DNA of 64,000 nucleotides, taken from NCBI GenBank assembly GCA_035294125.1, contig DATGLM010000029.1, positions 124,001-188,000 of the forward strand. Direction: 5' to 3'. This stretch comes from CADDYT01 sp035294125 (GTDB taxonomy: Bacteria > Chloroflexota > Ktedonobacteria > Ktedonobacterales > Ktedonobacteraceae). Below, in pieces: positions 24,923 to 33,336 of this stretch. The notes under the pieces were generated by a model that ran no database searches, was not told the DNA's origin, and was given only the letters and a program-made list of their open reading frames with translations. The position numbers and the translations under genes were made by a program. Within the stretch, counting starts at the first letter, position 1, and the number at the start of each line of letters is the position of its first letter.

Positions 24923-26047
24923 TTATTCAGTAGCTTCTACGGTCTCCATCTTTTCAGATGCTTGTGACCGGTCAGTTGAGTATATAGGAATGTGTACGGT
25001 GATGGTGGTGCCATGACCGGGTTGAGATTGGATATCGAGCGAACCATTGAGGAGAACGGCGCGCTCTGTCATGCCTGCCAGACCTAACCCGCGCTCGCTG
25101 TCCGGCGATCTGCGTATTGCTTCAATGTCGAAGCCGGTGCCATCGTCGCTAATAATGCCTTCGACCTCTTTCCCATCTTCCCTGAGCAGAATACTGACCT
25201 GCCTGGCCTGTGAGTGGCGAGCGGTGTTGGTCAGCGCCTCCTGAATGATGCGGTAAAGTGCCGTTTCCATTTCGGCAGGGAGTCGCTGTTTAAAGCCTGA
25301 GGAGACGAAATTCACTTCAATCGAGCACTTCTTCTGGTATTCCTTGACGTACCAGCGCAGGGCAGGAAGCAGGCCGAGGTCATCGAGCGCGCTGGGGCGC
25401 AGGTCAATGCTCAGGCTGCGAATGGCACGCAGGGTCTGATGTGCCAGGCGGCGTGTATCAGCGATGCGCTCGCGGGTTTCCGGCGCGGTCAGGGACTCTT
25501 CTAAAACGGCGAGGCTGATCAAAAGCGAGGTGAGAACCTGGCTTGTCTCGTCATGAAGTTCGCGGGCGATGCGTTTGCGCTCCTGCTCCTGGGCGTTGAT
25601 GATCTGGGTGGCGCGCAGGCGCGTAGCGTCGTCAATAGCTTCAAGCATCATGTTGAATGCCCGCGCCATCTGATCCGCCTGGGGGTCGGCCCCCGTGAGC
25701 CGCGCGCGCAGAGAATGCTCCCCTGTCTGCACTCGCGCCATGACTTTTTGCAACTCGGTCAGAGGTCGGAAGGCAATATACAGAACGAAAAAGTTGAGCG
25801 CGACGCTGACCAACCAGCCGATGGTGATGAAGGTGATCAGCGAGACAGGATTCGCCACCGGGGTGGTGTTCAAATGTGTCGCCAGCCAGGTGCCCCCGGT
25901 AGCGCCGACAAAAATGATAAGGCTATTGGCGATCAGGACTTTATAAAAGACTGGGAGGCCCAGGATAGCCTTCAACAGGCCATGATGCTGACTACTTTCG
26001 GCTTCGGTCTCTTCCTTGTATATACGCTGGGTGCTCAGTTGTGCCAT
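24923..26047 (-). CDS. Sensor histidine kinase, HisKA_3 (NarX/DegS class)
   Basis: 374 aa. Two membrane segments (about residues 35-58 and 70-92) frame a very short external loop, so there is little extracytoplasmic sensor. A HAMP-like stretch (FRPLTELQKVMARVQTGEHS) follows, then the HisKA_3 phospho-acceptor box ERKRIARELHDETSQVLTSL with the His near residue 164, and an HATPase domain with ISDDGTGFD and SERGLGLAGMTERAVLL. Partner is the NarL-type regulator downstream. A membrane-lipid or internal signal is plausible given the small loop. Confidence 0.95.
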   Translation of the reverse strand: MAQLSTQRIYKEETEAESSQHHGLLKAILGLPVFYKVLIANSLIIFVGATGGTWLATHLNTTPVANPVSLITFITIGWLVSVALNFFVLYIAFRPLTELQKVMARVQTGEHSLRARLTGADPQADQMARAFNMMLEAIDDATRLRATQIINAQEQERKRIARELHDETSQVLTSLLISLAVLEESLTAPETRERIADTRRLAHQTLRAIRSLSIDLRPSALDDLGLLPALRWYVKEYQKKCSIEVNFVSSGFKQRLPAEMETALYRIIQEALTNTARHSQARQVSILLREDGKEVEGIISDDGTGFDIEAIRRSPDSERGLGLAGMTERAVLLNGSLDIQSQPGHGTTITVHIPIYSTDRSQASEKMETVEATE

Positions 26048-26642
26048 AATTATCGCTCTTTATTTGAATGCGGATAAGGCTACTCGTTGCGTGATGACGC
26101 TACATTCTGTACATTGGTATTGTATTGCTACGCCTCATGTGTGTCAATAAGCTGTCTACTGCCCCTGGCATGCCCCGAAAAACGCTCCCGGCCATCTCAT
26201 TCTAAGCGCGGCGAAGAATCCTGGTGATCAACAGGCGGCACAAGTGGCTCTCAAGATTCTGTGCGCAGCGATGAATGATATGAGTTTACAAATGTGCTTG
26301 AAATCAGGTGTTCGAGGAGGGAAAATCAGGTACTCACCTGATGTAGGGCCAGGAAGATTGCCGTATGCTAAAAGGTGAAAACCAGCATCAGGTTGCGTAT
26401 CTCGTATTTGTACGTTTCCCTCTTCCCTTTTCTTGTTTGAATGAATTACAATCAAGAAAGGAAGGGGCGTTAGCACGAAACTCGAAGCTGGAGGGTGGTT
26501 GCTTCCAGTTTTGAGGGGTACCAGCAAGCGCGTTTCTATGCTATAATTTGCCTCACAAACACTATCGGGAGATGGTAGTGAGCGAGGGTTTTGTTACCGG
26601 CTATTTTTACATCCTGAGTCTTGATACTTTGAGGAGGCCTAG
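26048..26642. promoter_or_regulatory. 595-nt regulatory region before the cytochrome b operon
   Basis: No credible gene. It holds a repeated heptamer ATCAGGT at 26303-26309, 26325-26331 and 26387-26393, with inverted ACCTGAT at 26336-26342 giving a 7-bp hairpin with a 4-nt loop. Near the operon is an extended -10, TGC-TATAAT (TATAAT 26542-26547), about 100 nt before the TTG start at 26643. The heptamers lie 150-240 nt upstream of that promoter and could be activator sites. Confidence 0.5.
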
Positions 26643-27455
26643 TTGAATTCTACTTCGCAGAATAAAAGCTGGCTGGACACTATGACGCAGAAAATGGTCG
26701 AGAGCCAGGTGTGGCGCTCAGTTTTCCGCCACGGTTATCCTGACACGCCGCTCAACCAGTCGCTGGTCATGATGAGCAACGTGTTTCTGCATCTGCATCC
26801 TGTCAAGGTGAGTCGTCAGGCGATGAAGATCACCTATACCTGGTGTATGGGAGGTATTTCGTTCTTCCTGTTCCTGCTGCTGACGATCACCGGTGTTTTT
26901 CTGATGTTCTATTATGTCCCGAGTACTGCTCAGGCGTACACGAACATCCAGCAGTTGAGCAGCGCCGTCTCGTTTGGCAACCTGGTGCGTAATATGCATC
27001 GCTGGGCTGCCCACTTGATGGTTGTTTCGGTCACGCTGCACATGATTCGCGTCTTCTATCATGGTGCGTACAAGCCACCGAGAGAGTTCAACTGGGTGGT
27101 TGGCGTTGGGCTGTTCTTTTGCACGCTCTTCCTGAGCTTCACCGGTTATCTGCTGCCCTGGGACCAGATCGCTATCTGGGCTATCACGGTGGGTACCAAC
27201 CTGGCGCCCTATACCCCCATCCTGGGCAACACCGTCTATCAGATCCTGGTAGGTGGACCGGCTGTAAGCCAGGCTACATTGATACGATTCTACGTAGGTC
27301 ATGTCATCTTACTGCCGTTAGCGGCGGCCCTTTTGATGGCTGTCCACTTCTGGCGCATCCGTAAGGATGGTGGGGCCGCTGGACCGCCGCCTCCGCCACG
27401 GCGTCAGACGGAAATGCAGGCCGAGCGTGTCGCTGCTGGCGCTGCTCGCCAGTAA
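26643..27455 (+). CDS. Cytochrome b N-terminal subunit (b6-like) of the quinol-cytochrome c oxidoreductase
   Basis: 270 aa from a TTG with GAGGAGG 6 nt upstream. Four membrane segments. Heme ligands are H119 and H133 (HRWAAHLMVVSVTLH, 13 residues between) and H220 and H235 (GHVILLPLAAALLMAVHF, 14 residues between); the 14-residue spacing in the second pair is the cytochrome b6 type rather than the bc1 type. It carries the two b hemes of a complex oxidising quinol (menaquinol is likely in this phylum). First gene of a four-gene operon with subunit IV, Rieske and a cytochrome c fusion. Confidence 0.94.
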   Translation: MNSTSQNKSWLDTMTQKMVESQVWRSVFRHGYPDTPLNQSLVMMSNVFLHLHPVKVSRQAMKITYTWCMGGISFFLFLLLTITGVFLMFYYVPSTAQAYTNIQQLSSAVSFGNLVRNMHRWAAHLMVVSVTLHMIRVFYHGAYKPPREFNWVVGVGLFFCTLFLSFTGYLLPWDQIAIWAITVGTNLAPYTPILGNTVYQILVGGPAVSQATLIRFYVGHVILLPLAAALLMAVHFWRIRKDGGAAGPPPPPRRQTEMQAERVAAGAARQ

Positions 27456-27532
27456 TGCAGGTAATCTGTTCGTTTGCAGTAGAGTAGACTGTATGGTGTT
27501 CATAGCTCACTCGAATAGAGAGGATACCTGAA

Positions 27533-28096
27533 ATGTCAATTGAACAGAGGGATCCGAATGTGCAGGCCGAGACGCAAGCGCGGCCACAACCGGCAACGGC
27601 AACGCAGCGCCGCTATCGTACCCTGGCGGTAGTCAGGCAGGAGGCGATCACCCGCGTCGAGAAGCCTCTGGAGGATTCGGTCTTTGTCTGGCCTCACCTG
27701 CTCGTGCGCGAGTTCTTCGCCGCTACCATTGTGACAGTCATGGTAACGCTGCTGGGGCTGGTGATCAACGCTCCCTTGCAGGACCCGGCCAACCCGAATG
27801 TCACGCCGAACCCTGCGAAAGCTCCCTGGTACTTTCTGGGTCTGCAGGAGATGCTGCACTACTTTGCGCCGACGACTGCAGGTGTGCTGGGACCAGGACT
27901 GGTGCTGGTTGCTCTGGCACTGCTGCCCTACATAGACCGCAATCCGAGCCGCGCCTATGCCGACCGCAAGATTGCGATTATCACGTTCACCATGTTCGTT
28001 GTCTTCTGGGCTTCGGTGACACTGATCGGGAGTTTCTTCCGTGGTCCGAGCTGGATCTGGGTCTGGCCGTGGCAGCACCTGTACTTTGACCTGTAA
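27533..28096 (+). CDS. Cytochrome b C-terminal subunit (subunit IV-like)
   Basis: 187 aa with three membrane segments after a 55-residue soluble N-terminus. It has WPHLLVREFFA, then the quinone-site neighbourhood NPAKAPWYFLGLQEML; the family's PEWY is replaced here by APWY. It ends PSWIWVWPWQHLYFDL. Together with the preceding gene it forms a split cytochrome b as in b6f complexes. Gap to the b6-like gene 77 nt; to Rieske 24 nt. Confidence 0.92.
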   Translation: MSIEQRDPNVQAETQARPQPATATQRRYRTLAVVRQEAITRVEKPLEDSVFVWPHLLVREFFAATIVTVMVTLLGLVINAPLQDPANPNVTPNPAKAPWYFLGLQEMLHYFAPTTAGVLGPGLVLVALALLPYIDRNPSRAYADRKIAIITFTMFVVFWASVTLIGSFFRGPSWIWVWPWQHLYFDL

Positions 28097-28120
28097 TTCT
28101 GCCTGGAAAGGACCGAAAAG

Positions 28121-28816
28121 ATGACAACTGATATCAATACACCTCCACTGACGCCCCAACAATATGAGGTTCTACACGGTGGTGGGGCTGAGGCTGCCGA
28201 GATCGCGAAACAGCGACTCTCGCGCCGCCGCTTCCTGCGCCGTTCGATGCTCGCCGTCTGGGGCCTCTCGGCTACTGCCAGCGTGGCAGGTGCGCTTTAT
28301 ATGCTCTATCCCAACCTGAAAGGCCAGTTTGGTTCAGTACTGACGGTAGGAACAAAGTCAACCTTTACAGCTGCCAAACCGAGCGAGGCTACCTTGAATG
28401 CAAAGGCTGTGTTCTATGAGCAGATAGCCAAGACCTATCTGATTCATCTGGCGGCTGATACCCCCTTCCTGTTGAGTGGTACTGATCTTACAGACCAGTT
28501 GACGTATGAGTGGTGGGTCAAGGATTCCGACGGCACCTACTGGATCGCCCTGTACCAGCGCTGTGTCCATCTGGGCTGTACCGTCCCGTTCCGTGATGAC
28601 TGCGATAGTTTCAAATGCCCGTGTCACGGTTCTCATTACAACGTGGATGGCGAATACCTGGATGGCCCTGCTCCACGCAGTCTGGACCGCTTCAAGTTGT
28701 CCTTCGATGGCGACAACGTCCTGGTAGATACAGGGACGCTCAACGAAAGTGTTCCGCATCCCGATGCGACTACTCGTATCATTGCCGTTCCGCGCATACA
28801 GTGCAGCGCAGCCTGA
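28121..28816 (+). CDS. Rieske 2Fe-2S protein
   Basis: 231 aa. A twin-arginine-like motif (SRRRFLRRSMLAVWGLSA, about residues 30-47) starts the membrane anchor. The cluster motifs are CVHLGC (near residue 148) and CPCHGSHY (near 166), with both histidine and both cysteine ligands plus the disulfide pair. GPAPRSLDRF follows as in other Rieske proteins. It passes electrons from quinol to cytochrome c on the outer face. Third gene of the operon. Confidence 0.96.
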   Translation: MTTDINTPPLTPQQYEVLHGGGAEAAEIAKQRLSRRRFLRRSMLAVWGLSATASVAGALYMLYPNLKGQFGSVLTVGTKSTFTAAKPSEATLNAKAVFYEQIAKTYLIHLAADTPFLLSGTDLTDQLTYEWWVKDSDGTYWIALYQRCVHLGCTVPFRDDCDSFKCPCHGSHYNVDGEYLDGPAPRSLDRFKLSFDGDNVLVDTGTLNESVPHPDATTRIIAVPRIQCSAA

Positions 28817-28880
28817 CGCTGTTGCGAAGATTGCCGACCCGGCGATAGAGAACTGTGTTTCTATAGTGTGAAAAGGTTGT

Positions 28881-29861
28881 GTGTTTATGATAGACCCCGT
28901 ACAGGCTATTATAGGCATTGTAGTTCTGCTGATCGTGGTGGTTGCTTTCCTTCTCCTGTTTCGCTCGCGCACCAACGCGGTGGAGAAAACAGGCTATGGA
29001 GCGCTCATCATGCTGGCCCTTGTCTCTCTCATGATCCCGGTTTTCTGGATCATGGAGAGCAATGGCGAGGCGATGGCTGCTCAGCAGCAGTTCAATGCCA
29101 ATGTGACGCGCGGTGCCGCGCTGTATGCCCAGTATTGTTTCCAGTGTCATGGCACCAAAGGTCAGGGCTATTCCGGTCCCAAGCTCAATGATAGCTCGAC
29201 GGTGAATGGATTCAGTGATGATGATCTGATCCGCATCATCAGCGGCGGTATCTACGATACTGGTAATCCGACATCACCATTGATGCCAGCCTGGAGCCAG
29301 GATTATGGCGGACCGTTGACTGATACTCAGATCACTTATTTGTTTGACCTTATCCGTTCTTCCGACCCCTCGTACCTGGCAAAGAATTTTCCGGGGTCAA
29401 GCAATGGCTTTAATCAGGTACCGGCTCTTATCCAGAGCAGCAATCCTTCTGGTTATGCCACGGCGGTAGCTCAGGAAAGCTCCGGGCAGTTTGGATCGCC
29501 TGTGGATATGACCAGCAAGAGCGCGATTACGATTAATATCGTCAATCCGCCGCCTGGCGAGTCCTGTACCCCTTCCTGCTTTCAGTACCTGAACGTCAAG
29601 GTCAAAGTTGGCACAAAGATCACCTGGGTCAACACGACGACACCACCGCATACGGTTACGGCTCTCAAGGGCCAGGATGTCAGCAATGAGGCTCCTGATA
29701 AAAGTCTCTTCGATTCGGGTATATCCACCCCGATTAATACCGGAGGGAAATATACTATCACGGTGACGATGGCTGATTATAACGCCTATCCGAACCACAT
29801 CGTGATTTACTATTGCCAGTTCCACCCTGCTATGCTGGCGGAACTGACGATTGTTAAGTAG
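28881..29861 (+). CDS. Membrane cytochrome c fused to a cupredoxin domain
   Basis: 326 aa from GTG 28881, or 324 from ATG 28887; AAAAGG fits either. Two hydrophobic segments (about residues 5-30 and 38-60) are followed by a class I cytochrome c with CFQCH near residue 86 and MPAW as likely Met ligand. The C-terminal third is a blue-copper domain: His in TPPHTVTALKG and C-x2-H-x3-M in YYCQFHPAM give the type 1 copper ligands. So one chain can carry electrons from Rieske through heme to copper, as separate cytochromes and auracyanins do in other Chloroflexota. Confidence 0.92.
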   Translation: MFMIDPVQAIIGIVVLLIVVVAFLLLFRSRTNAVEKTGYGALIMLALVSLMIPVFWIMESNGEAMAAQQQFNANVTRGAALYAQYCFQCHGTKGQGYSGPKLNDSSTVNGFSDDDLIRIISGGIYDTGNPTSPLMPAWSQDYGGPLTDTQITYLFDLIRSSDPSYLAKNFPGSSNGFNQVPALIQSSNPSGYATAVAQESSGQFGSPVDMTSKSAITINIVNPPPGESCTPSCFQYLNVKVKVGTKITWVNTTTPPHTVTALKGQDVSNEAPDKSLFDSGISTPINTGGKYTITVTMADYNAYPNHIVIYYCQFHPAMLAELTIVK

Positions 29862-29870
29862 TAGTTTTGC

Positions 29871-29938
29871 ATGGTCTCGTGACCGGGCAGCCACGAGACC
29901 ATTGGTCCGATATCATAACCGGAGTTAATAAGCTCCGG
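29871..29938 (+). terminator. Tandem hairpins between the bc operon and the next gene
   Basis: ATGGTCTCGTG/CACGAGACCAT (29871-29902, 11 bp) follows the cytochrome c-cupredoxin stop. A second, CCGGAG/CTCCGG (29919-29938), follows it. There is no T-run, so the first may terminate weakly or act as a processing site before the membrane-protein gene. Confidence 0.45.
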
Positions 29939-30018
29939 CTGGATACATAAATTATTGTGCTGGTCGTGTTGCTCTGTTGTAGCAAATATGGGCGACATGC
30001 TGAAAGGGATTGCGATCC

Positions 30019-31491
30019 ATGCAACAAACGCAAGTACGGGAGGTGCCGGAGAGAATTTCCTGGGCACGCGCCCTGATTTTCGCAGTGGGCTTTTTCTTCA
30101 TTGCGGCCTTGCTTATCGGGCAGATCCCAACCTATATTTACGACGAAATGACAAGTTCTTCGCTGGTGGGTTTTGAGCAAGGCATGTTGGGTCTGGCAGC
30201 GGTTTGTCTCGGCTTTTTCCTGGTCGTTCAAGTCATTGTGCTCCTGTTCGACCCCAAACCACTGATTCCACCGGTTCTCGTCGCTGGACTGGGCTTTATC
30301 CTTTTTGTCGGTGGACTTGCACTCCTGCTCTGGGCTGTGTTCACAAATCACCAGTACTTTCCGACGGGTACTACTCCCATCGCTTCTGTTCTGGGTGGGC
30401 AGTTCCTCTGGTTCCCCGATAATTCGATTGACTTTGTCCTGATCGGTGCAACTATTCTCGGTGTGGGGGCAGCGTGGTTGTTCTACGGCGGCCTTGCCAT
30501 ACGCGAGCAGCGCAATCCCGACCGCCGTGATCTGGGAACGACCCCGCTCATTCGCTGGCTGATTATCATTGCCGCTGTCCTACTGATCGCCTTTATCATC
30601 TTCTATACCCTCTTCAGTGACCAGGGCCTGGCAAATGCCATCAATTCTGGTAACGCCACGGCGGCTCAGTTGATCATTGATTCGATTCTGAACACTGTGC
30701 TGGCAATTGCCATTTTCTGCACGCTGGGGGCTTTCGCACTGCGCCTGCACTACTTGATGCGTCCAGTACGCAAGAGCACCATGTCCGGGCTGTACCTGAT
30801 TGGGGTCTTTGTCGCGCAGCTTGGTGTGGTTTTCTTGCTGGCCTGGCTGCTTGTCTATCCGGCGATCACCTGGATTCACTCCTGGTCATTTATCGGCCTG
30901 GGAACCTACCTGACCATTTGCGCGCGTATCTCGGCTATTCCGCAAAGCTGCGGCTTTTCGCAGCAGGCGGGCTATATCATCGATGCCGTTGTTACGATGA
31001 ACTTCTTTGTTCTCCTGATGGGGGCGTCTGTTATCTGGCGCAAGCGGCGCAACCTCGTCGTTATTGGCGGCGTCACGACCGTATTCCTGCTGGCTGTGGC
31101 AACGCTTCTGACCCATACGCAGCCAACTGAAATTCTGACGGCAATGTTGCTCTGCGGTGGCGCATTAATCCTTGCCGCCATCTGGACCACCGTTGCACGA
31201 CGCGAGTTCGCCATTGTCGGTGAGAGAAATCTGGGCTGTCTGGGCATGTGGCTGGTAGTCGGCACCTGCCTCTTTGTGTACCTGGCCGCGTTTGCCTTCT
31301 TCTCCGTGCCTACCTTTACCGAGATTGAGCCAAACGTGCCATTTATATCCGGCCTGATCGTTCCCACTGTGCCGTCAAAGGGGAATCCCGTCACTCCTGG
31401 CGCTCCTGATGCTATAGTAATGATGACGGTTATGATCATTCTGGCCGCTATCCAGTTCTACTTCCTGGCACGCGAGCGTTACAAAGTATAA
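30019..31491 (+). CDS. Polytopic membrane protein of unknown function (about 12 segments)
   Basis: 490 aa from ATG 30019, with GAAAGGGA 9 nt upstream; a TTG at 30010 is less likely. Roughly twelve hydrophobic segments cover the chain. Short Arg/Lys loops (for example WRKRRN and EQRNPDRRD) mark cytoplasmic turns. I do not recognise the family: there is no transporter motif A, no heme-binding motif and no quinone site. It lies 157 nt after the cytochrome c-cupredoxin gene on the same strand and ends at a strong terminator, so a link to the respiratory operon is possible but unproven. Confidence 0.8.
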   Translation: MQQTQVREVPERISWARALIFAVGFFFIAALLIGQIPTYIYDEMTSSSLVGFEQGMLGLAAVCLGFFLVVQVIVLLFDPKPLIPPVLVAGLGFILFVGGLALLLWAVFTNHQYFPTGTTPIASVLGGQFLWFPDNSIDFVLIGATILGVGAAWLFYGGLAIREQRNPDRRDLGTTPLIRWLIIIAAVLLIAFIIFYTLFSDQGLANAINSGNATAAQLIIDSILNTVLAIAIFCTLGAFALRLHYLMRPVRKSTMSGLYLIGVFVAQLGVVFLLAWLLVYPAITWIHSWSFIGLGTYLTICARISAIPQSCGFSQQAGYIIDAVVTMNFFVLLMGASVIWRKRRNLVVIGGVTTVFLLAVATLLTHTQPTEILTAMLLCGGALILAAIWTTVARREFAIVGERNLGCLGMWLVVGTCLFVYLAAFAFFSVPTFTEIEPNVPFISGLIVPTVPSKGNPVTPGAPDAIVMMTVMIILAAIQFYFLARERYKV

Positions 31492-31521
31492 TCTTGCTGT
31501 AATGGCAATCAATGCGTGGTT

Positions 31522-31556
31522 AAAAACAGGGCAATCTGCGTGATTGCCCTGTTTTT
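31522..31556 (+). terminator. Rho-independent terminator
   Basis: AAAAACAGGGCAATC (31522-31536), loop TGCGT, GATTGCCCTGTTTTT (31542-31556): 15 bp perfect with a U-run. Confidence 0.88.
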
Positions 31557-31666
31557 GTTTCCGCGCCGTCCCGATCCCAGGCCGGTCGTAAGAGTCGATC
31601 CTGCTACATAGAGTGGAGAGCGGCTCGTAGAGTTGCGCTGGCTGCGCTTGCTTTGCGAGCGCGGCA

Positions 31667-31691
31667 GGCCGACCGCAAGGATCGGCCCTAC
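31667..31691 (-). repeat. REP-like element, copy 1
   Basis: Read on the minus strand it is GTAGGGCCGATCCTTGCGG followed by TCGGCC; GGCCGA and TCGGCC pair around TCCTTGCGG. A second copy lies 67 nt away in inverted orientation. Confidence 0.5.
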
Positions 31692-31757
31692 TATTATACG
31701 CCGCCTCATCCTTATGGTTCCCGTTCACAAGCAAAGCGAGAGAACGGATTGTATAGA

Positions 31758-31782
31758 GTAGGGTCATCCCTTGCGGATGGCC
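31758..31782 (+). repeat. REP-like element, copy 2
   Basis: GTAGGGTCATCCCTTGCGG followed by ATGGCC shares GTAGGG, ATCC, CTTGCGG and GGCC with copy 1. CATCC pairs with GGATG around CTTGC. It lies between the terminator at 31556 and the glgA promoter; the rest of that 371-nt gap holds nothing I recognise. Confidence 0.5.
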
Positions 31783-31803
31783 TGGTTTTTACGTATGTCA
31801 TAC

Positions 31804-31832
31804 TTTCTCCTTTGCCGTTTCTCTGATATAAT
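31804..31832 (+). promoter_or_regulatory. Promoter of glgA (extended -10)
   Basis: TTTCTC (31804-31809), 17 nt, TATAAT (31827-31832) preceded by TGA. The glgA start is 31 nt downstream. Confidence 0.6.
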
Positions 31833-31862
31833 GGAGCAAATGTTGTAGTGGGAGAGAGAGTT

Positions 31863-33332
31863 ATGGACTATGAGCAGTCTCTCAGGATATTGATCCTCGC
31901 GGCTGAAATTGTACCATTTGCCAAAGTTGGTGGCCTGGCGGACGTGGTGGGCGCCCTGCCGAAAGCCTTTAAAGCTCTGGGCCATGATGTGCGCCTGGTG
32001 ATGCCGCGCTACCGGCAGGTCGATCCCGAACGCTTCGGTTTGCAGCCGGTGCTGGAGTCGCTCAAGGTCGATATGAATAGCTTCCAGGTTCCGGTAAGCG
32101 TGCTGCAAGGGACCATTGGCGATGAGATTCCGGTCTACATGATCGATTCGCCGCGCTACTTCGACCGCGAGAATATCTATGGCTATACCGATGATGGCGA
32201 GCGTTTTATCATCTTCTGTCGCAGCGCGCTGGAGACGATGCGGGCGCTGGACTGGTCGCCGGATATCATTCATTGCCATGACTGGCACACCGGCATTGTC
32301 CCCAACTGGATGCACACACTCTACCACGATGATCCCTTTTTTGCCGACGCCGCCACCGTCTACACCATCCACAACCTTGCCTACCAGGGCATCTTTGGCT
32401 ACCGCATCCTTGAGGTCGCGGGTGTGGCGGCGCAGGGCTTCCTGTATCCACAGATAACGGAACTGGCGAATGTTGTGGATATTATGGGCCGGGGTATTCT
32501 TTTTGCTGACGCCATTACGACTGTCAGCGAGCGTTATGCGCAGGAGATATTGACGCCGACCTTCGGGGAAAAGCTCGATCACCTGCTGCGCTCGCGCCGT
32601 GACCGCCTCTTCGGCATACTCAACGGGCTTGATTACCAGGAGATGAACCCCGCGACCGACCGCTATATCCATACCAATTTTGACATCGATTCGCTGGAGA
32701 AGCGCGACGAAAATAAGCGGGCGTTGCAGGAAGAGGCTCATTTGCCCGTGAGGCCCGATATTCCCGTGCTGGCGATGATTTCGCGCCTTGCTGACCAGAA
32801 GGGCTTTGACCTGCTGGCCCAGATCATCGAGCCGGTGCTGGCGCAGGGCGTGCAGTTTGTCGTGCTGGGCATCGGCGACCAGCACTATCACGAGATGTTC
32901 CAGAACCTGGCGGCACGCTACCCGGAGCAGGTAGCCATCTTCCTGACCTTCAACACTGAACTGGCGCAGCATATCTACGCGGGCAGCGACATGTTCCTCA
33001 TGCCTTCGCGCTTTGAACCCTGCGGCCTGGGACAGCTTCTCGCCATGCGTTATGGCAGCGTCCCCATTGTCCGCTCCGTCGGCGGGCTGGCTGACACGGT
33101 GCAGGAATACGACCCGCGCACCAATGAGGGCAATGGTTTTGCCTTCACTAACTACGACCCCTGGGAGTTTTTTGCCGCCATTGTGCGCGCCCTGGAACTC
33201 TATCGTTTTAAGGAAAACTGGCGCACCCTGCAAAGACGCTGCATGGCCGCCGACCACTCCTGGCAGGCATCGGCGCAGCGCTACATCGATGTCTATCGCA
33301 ACGCGCTCGCCTTTCATAAGAGCGGCAAATAG
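31863..33332 (+). CDS. glgA: Glycogen synthase (ADP-glucose type)
   Basis: 489 aa from ATG 31863, with GGGAGAGAGAG just upstream; a GTG at 31848 is possible but has no site. GT5/GT-B enzyme. The N-terminal donor motif is FAKVGGLADVVGALPKA (near residue 19), HDWHTGIVPN lies near 140, the hinge begins SRLADQKGFDLL, and the C-terminal catalytic box is PSRFEPCGLGQLLAMRYG. It adds glucose from ADP-glucose to alpha-1,4-glucan. No other glycogen gene lies nearby. Convergent with the kinase gene, 4 nt apart. Confidence 0.96.
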   Translation: MDYEQSLRILILAAEIVPFAKVGGLADVVGALPKAFKALGHDVRLVMPRYRQVDPERFGLQPVLESLKVDMNSFQVPVSVLQGTIGDEIPVYMIDSPRYFDRENIYGYTDDGERFIIFCRSALETMRALDWSPDIIHCHDWHTGIVPNWMHTLYHDDPFFADAATVYTIHNLAYQGIFGYRILEVAGVAAQGFLYPQITELANVVDIMGRGILFADAITTVSERYAQEILTPTFGEKLDHLLRSRRDRLFGILNGLDYQEMNPATDRYIHTNFDIDSLEKRDENKRALQEEAHLPVRPDIPVLAMISRLADQKGFDLLAQIIEPVLAQGVQFVVLGIGDQHYHEMFQNLAARYPEQVAIFLTFNTELAQHIYAGSDMFLMPSRFEPCGLGQLLAMRYGSVPIVRSVGGLADTVQEYDPRTNEGNGFAFTNYDPWEFFAAIVRALELYRFKENWRTLQRRCMAADHSWQASAQRYIDVYRNALAFHKSGK

Positions 33333-33336
33333 CCTG

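Noticed and set aside
26228..26527. A 99-codon minus-strand frame between the kinase and cytochrome b genes
   Set aside because: No ribosome-binding site or motif; it overlaps the repeated ATCAGGT region and the predicted promoter.
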